From Spirochaetales bacterium UBA4629 (GTDB taxonomy: Bacteria > Spirochaetota > Spirochaetia > Sphaerochaetales > Sphaerochaetaceae), in NCBI GenBank assembly GCA_002406055.1, contig DHMZ01000071.1, positions 2,033 to 12,402 of the forward strand: a stretch of DNA of 10,370 nucleotides, read 5' to 3'. The notes under the pieces were generated by a model. The model saw only the letters and a list, made by a program, of their open reading frames with translations. It was not told where the DNA came from and searched no databases. Made by a program: the position numbers and the translations under genes. Below, piece after piece: positions 6,840 through 10,370 of this stretch (the stretch's first letter is position 1; every line of letters begins with the position of its first letter).

Positions 6840-8138
6840 CTACTTTACATTAAAAGCTTCCTTTTCGTCAGCTACATTTACTCTTCTTGATGATTTTCTT
6901 CCCTCTGGTTTTATCTCTCCAGCAAGTGTAAGCGAGCGCTTTGTTAGTGTTGGACCAATTAGCTCATAAACAAGGACAGCAAAGAGCACAACACTCCTTA
7001 CTACAGCGCCATCTGAGAGATTTGCTGCTGTCAAGGCCATACCAAGGGCAACACCTGCCTGCGGAAGAAGTGTGATTCCCAAATGCTTCTGAATATTCTC
7101 GCTTGTATGCTCCATTCTACAAGATAGATAAGCACCACTAATCTTACCAACAGATCTAAAGAGAATGAAAACAACACCTATTAATATTACAGTTGGATTA
7201 AGTAATATTGAGAGGTTAAGTTCAGCACCACTAAGGACAAAGAAGAGCATATTAAGTGGAGCTGTCCATCTCTCTACTCTATCCATAAGCTCTTGGCTTG
7301 TTTCACATATGTTACAAAAGACAGTTCCTGTAATCATACAAACAAGAAGAAGCGAGAATCTTATTGTGAATAGGCCTGCAACGTTGAACTCCTTCATAGA
7401 AAAACCAACTGTAAAGAATACAAATGCAACGGCAAGAGCAAGACGCTTACTTCGTGAATGGAAGAAACGTTCTAGATAGTTGAGAAGAAGTCCAGCTAAG
7501 AAGCCAAGGCCACAAGAAGCAATAATCTCAAAGAGTGGCTCAACAAGTACTGTTACCATACTCAATGAACCTGTTTCTAATGCAGATGCAATACCAAATG
7601 AAACGCTAAATAGAACAAGACCAACAGCATCATCGATAGCAACAACCATCAACAAAAGCTTAGTAAGAGGACCTTCAGCTTTGTACTGTCTAACAACCAT
7701 TAAGGTTGCTGCAGGAGCTGTTGCAGCTGCAATAGCACCAAGAGTAATTGCTGACGAGAGTGAAAGAATACTAGGTGCAATAAAATGAAGACAGATAAGA
7801 GCAATATCGACAACGATAGTTGTTATTACAGCTTGTAAAATACCAACAGTAATAGCAGCACGTCCCATGCTCTCTAGATCTTTTAGTCTAAACTCATTAC
7901 CAATAGCAAAGGCAATAAAACCGAGTGCAGTTTGGCTGATTATATCAAAAGAACCTACTTCACTAAGTGTATTAAAACCTACTCCTGATAGTCCTAATCG
8001 TCCAATGAAAAAGGGCCCGATAAGAAGACCAGCAATCAAATAAGCTGTTACAGCAGGAAGATTAACTAGCTTTGCTAATCTACTCATTAATAGACCAGCT
8101 ATCAAGGCAAAAGCAAGTGAAACTAATATAGTATCCAT
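6840..8138 (-). CDS. Cation/proton antiporter, CPA2 (Kef/NapA-like) family
   Basis: A 432-residue integral inner-membrane protein with about 12 hydrophobic segments, from residue 3 to about 400. The PAVTAYLIAGLLIGP block (28-42) matches the first re-entrant region of CPA2 transporters. The central segment has ATAPAATLMVV (139-149) followed by VAIDDAVGL (166-174). Its Asp169-Asp170 pair is the ion-binding motif of electrogenic Na+/H+ exchangers such as NapA and NhaA. A late LPQAGVALGMAL segment is also typical. The C-terminus is a short charged tail without an RCK/TrkA nucleotide-binding domain, so it is not a full Kef potassium-efflux system. The ATG at 8138 has GGAG 6 bases upstream. It is the first gene of the run with DAHP synthase, DJ-1 and AsnA. 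A role in sodium or pH homeostasis follows from the family; the ion is inferred. Confidence 0.9.
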   Translation of the reverse strand: MDTILVSLAFALIAGLLMSRLAKLVNLPAVTAYLIAGLLIGPFFIGRLGLSGVGFNTLSEVGSFDIISQTALGFIAFAIGNEFRLKDLESMGRAAITVGILQAVITTIVVDIALICLHFIAPSILSLSSAITLGAIAAATAPAATLMVVRQYKAEGPLTKLLLMVVAIDDAVGLVLFSVSFGIASALETGSLSMVTVLVEPLFEIIASCGLGFLAGLLLNYLERFFHSRSKRLALAVAFVFFTVGFSMKEFNVAGLFTIRFSLLLVCMITGTVFCNICETSQELMDRVERWTAPLNMLFFVLSGAELNLSILLNPTVILIGVVFILFRSVGKISGAYLSCRMEHTSENIQKHLGITLLPQAGVALGMALTAANLSDGAVVRSVVLFAVLVYELIGPTLTKRSLTLAGEIKPEGRKSSRRVNVADEKEAFNVK

Positions 8139-8168
8139 AAAACACTCCGTAAATAAATATCCATGAGT

Positions 8169-8196
8169 ATTTTAAACATTTATTTTTTATACACAA
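8169..8196 (-). promoter_or_regulatory. Candidate promoter for the antiporter-DAHP synthase-DJ-1-asnA run
   Basis: In the 97 bp gap upstream of the antiporter, the minus strand has TTGTGT (8191-8196) and TAAAAT (8169-8174) separated by 16 bp. This would give a leader of about 24 bases containing the GGAG site. The -35 match is weak. The gap holds no clear terminator for the gene before it. Confidence 0.3.
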
Positions 8197-8235
8197 GAGA
8201 GTTACAACATTATTGTTAAAAAACTTGTGAATTTT

Positions 8236-9168
8236 CTATTTTGACTGAGGAAGAATAAATGTATACTTCTCCTCTTTTTCTTTGTTCTCAATTCTAATAG
8301 CTGTTATTATCGCCTCACCCGTTTTGCTATTAAGCGTAAAATCATAGACATAACCCATACTTTCATATTGTATTGGATTTGTTTTTCTTTTATGAAAAGC
8401 AGCAAGATTAATTTCACCCATAGTAGGGGTAAGGTGATAGCTAACATGTCCTATATGATTGTGTCCTGCAATAATAAGACCAATATTGTACACGCTCATA
8501 AGTTTATATAACTTATTGCACTCTCTGCTACTTAGACCAAAGAGTACAAGAGATGGGCTAATAGCACTTCCTGTTGTTACATTTTCATGGGTTACTATGA
8601 TTTTATATATTGCATTATCTTCTTTTAGTGCTTCTTCTAAATAGCTAAATTGCTTTTCACCAATAACCTTTGTAGAGGTATCTAGATTATAGATACTTAA
8701 TAGAGGGCGATTATCCTTTTCTCCATAGTAATAAGCTGAGGCAGAACGATATATATTGTTATTCTTACTATCCCAAAGAGGAGATTTGTTATGTCTATCA
8801 TGGTTTCCTCTAATAACTAGAACAAAATTATCTTCAGTTAAATCCCTTACCTCTTCGACTTTTTTATTTATCTCTTTTGTGATAATTCCATCATCTGCTA
8901 TATCGCCTATATTAATTGCAAAGCTATACCTTTTTTCTCTTAGAAGCTCTTTGTACTCTTCATCATACCAAGAGCAGTTAGAATCATCTCTATTGTAATG
9001 AGCGTCACTATAGAGAGAAAAAGAAATTAAGCCATCGCTTTTAGCTTTGCTGATTATCTCCTTTTTTAAGAAGGGATTTGAATCATACTCAAAAAACCTC
9101 TCCTCAGAGAGAGAACATGAAGAGAAAAGTATCAATACTAAAGCTAAAAGAAAGAGTATTTTTTTCAC
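8236..9168 (-). CDS. Calcineurin-like metallophosphoesterase lipoprotein
   Basis: The 310-residue protein begins with a lysine-led hydrophobic signal ending in FSSCS. Cys18 would be the lipidated residue; Phe at -3 departs from the E. coli lipobox but fits the relaxed spirochaete rule. All five metallophosphoesterase motifs are present: Asp55/His57 (SDAH), Asp89 and Asp92 (GDIAD), GNHD at 121-124, His194 (THEN) and GHNH at 235-238. A two-metal phosphoesterase is therefore expected in the periplasm or on the cell surface. The substrate cannot be read from sequence; phosphoesters, nucleotides or cyclic nucleotides are all possible. Translation starts at GTG (9168), with GAGG 7 bases upstream inside the end of the preceding gene. 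Only 2 bp separate the two genes, so they are almost certainly co-transcribed. Both products are secreted, suggesting a shared envelope task. Confidence 0.9.
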   Translation of the reverse strand: MKKILFLLALVLILFSSCSLSEERFFEYDSNPFLKKEIISKAKSDGLISFSLYSDAHYNRDDSNCSWYDEEYKELLREKRYSFAINIGDIADDGIITKEINKKVEEVRDLTEDNFVLVIRGNHDRHNKSPLWDSKNNNIYRSASAYYYGEKDNRPLLSIYNLDTSTKVIGEKQFSYLEEALKEDNAIYKIIVTHENVTTGSAISPSLVLFGLSSRECNKLYKLMSVYNIGLIIAGHNHIGHVSYHLTPTMGEINLAAFHKRKTNPIQYESMGYVYDFTLNSKTGEAIITAIRIENKEKEEKYTFILPQSK

Positions 9169-9170
9169 AC

Positions 9171-9824
9171 CTATACCTCAAAAGAGAAAAAGACTCGTAA
9201 AAAACGAGAATATACAACAAAGTATGGATCCATCATAATCTCCGCTAGGGAAATTGAGCCCATAAGCCCTACTCTACTCTTTCCTGTTACCTCATACTCT
9301 CCCTTAAATGACAAAGAAAAAGGACTCTTAATATCATTTTCAAAAGGAAGCCTATTACCTAATGAGAGTGAAAAATGAGCTTTGTAAGCATTTAAAATTA
9401 TGTCTAAATTATAGAGAGGGAAAAGCGTGAATGTTGCTATATCTGTGTATTGTGAGTAATTCAATGCACCTGTTGCACCAACTGTTAATTTCGCTTCAAG
9501 ACCTTTAAAATCTATATTTAAAATAAAACCACTGCTAAGAGAACTAAAACCTCCTTCTCTATAGACATAATTCGAATGCAACTTAAAAAGAGGCGAAAAA
9601 AGCTTTCCATTATCATATTCAATATCCAAAGAATATGTTTTATTACTCCCTCCTATGAAAAGAATTCTATATTTATCATCTAAGTTTATTGAGCAATCAA
9701 AAAGACATGATGGGCCATCTTCTAGAATATCTGACCTAGAACTAAGACCTCCTTCAACCTTTAAAGCAAACAATGAAGGAACAATAAAAATAAAGATGAC
9801 CATTGGAATTAAAACTTTCTTCAC
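9171..9824 (-). CDS. Secreted protein, probable outer-membrane beta-barrel
   Basis: I do not recognise a named family. The 217-residue product starts with a signal peptide (KK at 2-3, hydrophobic core to about 18, likely cleavage after Ala20 in SLFA). The rest is rich in short alternating hydrophobic/polar stretches with aromatic ends, such as YSLDIEY, FILNIDF, HFSLSLG and FSLSFKGEYEV. It finishes in an aromatic strand, RVFFSFEV. This pattern suits a small outer-membrane beta-barrel of 8-10 strands, as seen in spirochaete putative outer-membrane proteins. The start is a GTG at 9824, chosen because it gives the lysine-led signal peptide. It has no clear Shine-Dalgarno, and an 8-bp inverted repeat ends 7 bases upstream. 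The metallophosphoesterase lipoprotein gene follows 2 bp after the stop. Confidence 0.75.
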   Translation of the reverse strand: MKKVLIPMVIFIFIVPSLFALKVEGGLSSRSDILEDGPSCLFDCSINLDDKYRILFIGGSNKTYSLDIEYDNGKLFSPLFKLHSNYVYREGGFSSLSSGFILNIDFKGLEAKLTVGATGALNYSQYTDIATFTLFPLYNLDIILNAYKAHFSLSLGNRLPFENDIKSPFSLSFKGEYEVTGKSRVGLMGSISLAEIMMDPYFVVYSRFLRVFFSFEV

Positions 9825-9831
9825 CGTGTCA

Positions 9832-9851
9832 TTCTATCTTATTAGATAGAA
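9832..9851. promoter_or_regulatory. Perfect 8-bp inverted repeat upstream of the secreted-protein gene
   Basis: TTCTATCT (9832-9839) and AGATAGAA (9844-9851) are exact reverse complements around a 4-base centre. The element ends 7 bases before the GTG start at 9824. As DNA it resembles an operator. As RNA it would be a modest AT-rich hairpin covering the normal ribosome-binding position. A weak minus-strand promoter further upstream (TTGAAA-17-ATTAAT, around 9862-9890) is possible. The rest of the 9825-9979 gap is featureless AT-rich DNA. Confidence 0.5.
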
Positions 9852-9979
9852 ATTGATTTTACCCTAAATTAATTCTCTTCTATTATTTCGTTTCAACTTT
9901 GTAAAAGACAAGTAAAAAGAGATACGGTTTGATTATAACTTTCTTTTTAACTTTTATTTTTTTGTGCTAACAAAAAAAT

Positions 9980-10282
9980 ATGGACTATAGTTACAACATT
10001 ATTTGCATTATGAAAGGTACAAGAACATATATTGAAGCCACAGTAGCATCGAAAGATTTCACCTCAGCCTTATTCAGTTTAATCGTCAATAATAGGATTA
10101 TAAACAAGACCTTTCTTATCTATTGCAAAAGGCCAATTTCTGGAGACTTAAAGCTTATGGGTAACTATGATGGTAAATGTACAATAATGAAGGATGGTAT
10201 AAAATTCTCACATATTCTTAAAACTACAGAAAACAAAGACTACACTTTCCTTTCTGATGGCTTTAGAAGAGTTTTTCTATAA
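9980..10282 (+). CDS. Small hypothetical protein, 100 residues
   Basis: I do not recognise this product. The predicted protein is soluble-looking, with no signal peptide or membrane segment, mixed alpha/beta character and a basic N-terminal half. The segments SGDLKLMGNYDGKCTIM and IKFSHILK read as plausible beta-strands. There is no Shine-Dalgarno before the ATG at 9980 or before the in-frame ATG at 10010, and no convincing promoter. It is divergent from the secreted-protein gene and runs tail-to-tail into the neighbouring minus-strand gene. Its stop abuts the A-tract that serves as that gene's U-tract. Amino-acid composition favours a real gene, but a chance ORF in AT-rich DNA is possible. 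Confidence 0.45.
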   Translation: MDYSYNIICIMKGTRTYIEATVASKDFTSALFSLIVNNRIINKTFLIYCKRPISGDLKLMGNYDGKCTIMKDGIKFSHILKTTENKDYTFLSDGFRRVFL

Positions 10283-10313
10283 AAAAAATCCCCCGTGGAT
10301 TCAACACAGAGGA
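10281..10313 (-). terminator. Intrinsic terminator of the right-edge minus-strand gene
   Basis: Read on the minus strand, TCCTCTGTG and CACGGGGGA form a 9-bp stem (10305-10313 with 10289-10297) that includes two G-U pairs. The loop is 7 bases and a run of eight U follows (10281-10288). The mirror transcript would have C-A mismatches at those two positions and lack the U-run, so the element works for the minus strand only. Confidence 0.85.
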
Positions 10314-10322
10314 CAACTAAGA

Positions 10323-10370
10323 TTAGTTAATCTTAATCTCAATCTTACCCTTATTAGGTTCGACTTCCTT
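10323..10370 (-). CDS. C-terminal end of a probable Hsp20-family small heat-shock protein
   Basis: Only the last 15 codons and a TAA stop are inside the window. They read KEVEPNKGKIEIKIN. A lysine/glutamate/proline-rich linker followed by an I-x-I motif (IEIKI) at the very end is the usual C-terminal anchor of Hsp20/alpha-crystallin chaperones, which hold unfolding proteins. The stop lies 10 bases before a strong terminator stem, confirming that a real minus-strand gene ends here. The family call rests on a short tail and is tentative. Confidence 0.5.
   Translation of the reverse strand, partial: KEVEPNKGKIEIKIN

Noticed and set aside
7165..7788. Two consecutive plus-strand ORFs of about 100 residues
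   Set aside because: They lie entirely antisense to the antiporter, share one frame split by a stop, and have low-complexity Ser/Thr/Arg/Ala-rich composition produced by complementing membrane codons.
8190..8235. Hairpin after the metallophosphoesterase gene (ACAA...TTGT)
   Set aside because: The stem is only 4 bp, AT-rich and lacks a U-tract.

Overview
The window is an AT-rich bacterial segment. Two genes encode envelope proteins: a lipoprotein whose signal peptide ends in a relaxed, spirochaete-style lipobox (FSSC), and a secreted protein that looks like an outer-membrane barrel. Together with the two AAA+/PD-(D/E)XK ATPases and the dense gene packing, this suggests a Gram-negative host-associated or anaerobic bacterium. 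A spirochaete of the Treponema/Sphaerochaeta type is my best guess. No rRNA or other marker gene is present, so this is inference.

Layout from the left. Bases 1-873 (+) are the 3' part of an MtnA/eIF2B-type sugar-phosphate isomerase gene. Bases 874-1069 form an AT-rich promoter region with three copies of a 17-19 bp direct repeat and an extended -10 element. It drives an AAA_14/DUF4143 ATPase (1070-2467, +). Facing it across only 24 bp is a second ATPase of a different family, AAA-ATPase_like/DUF1703 (2492-4096, -). The pair looks like an accessory cassette between housekeeping genes.

Bases 4169-8138 (-) are a compact four-gene run, transcribed right to left: CPA2-type cation/proton antiporter, class I DAHP synthase, DJ-1/PfpI protein, and ammonia-dependent asparagine synthetase AsnA. 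Gaps are 6 bp, a 1 bp overlap, and 11 bp. A hairpin follows asnA. The run joins aromatic amino-acid entry, asparagine synthesis, a probable stress or repair protein and ion homeostasis; I see no single pathway uniting them.

Bases 8236-9824 (-) are a two-gene envelope unit: a secreted barrel-like protein followed 2 bp later by a metallophosphoesterase lipoprotein, both with GTG starts. An 8-bp perfect inverted repeat lies just upstream of the first gene. Bases 9980-10282 (+) hold a small orphan ORF. The right edge contains the last codons of a minus-strand gene, probably an Hsp20-family small heat-shock protein, with a strong intrinsic terminator.

The most interesting parts are the repeat array at the first ATPase promoter, the convergent pair of unrelated ATPase-nuclease genes, and the unusual active-site loop of the MtnA-like protein. 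I found no tRNA, rRNA, CRISPR array, insertion sequence or classical riboswitch.
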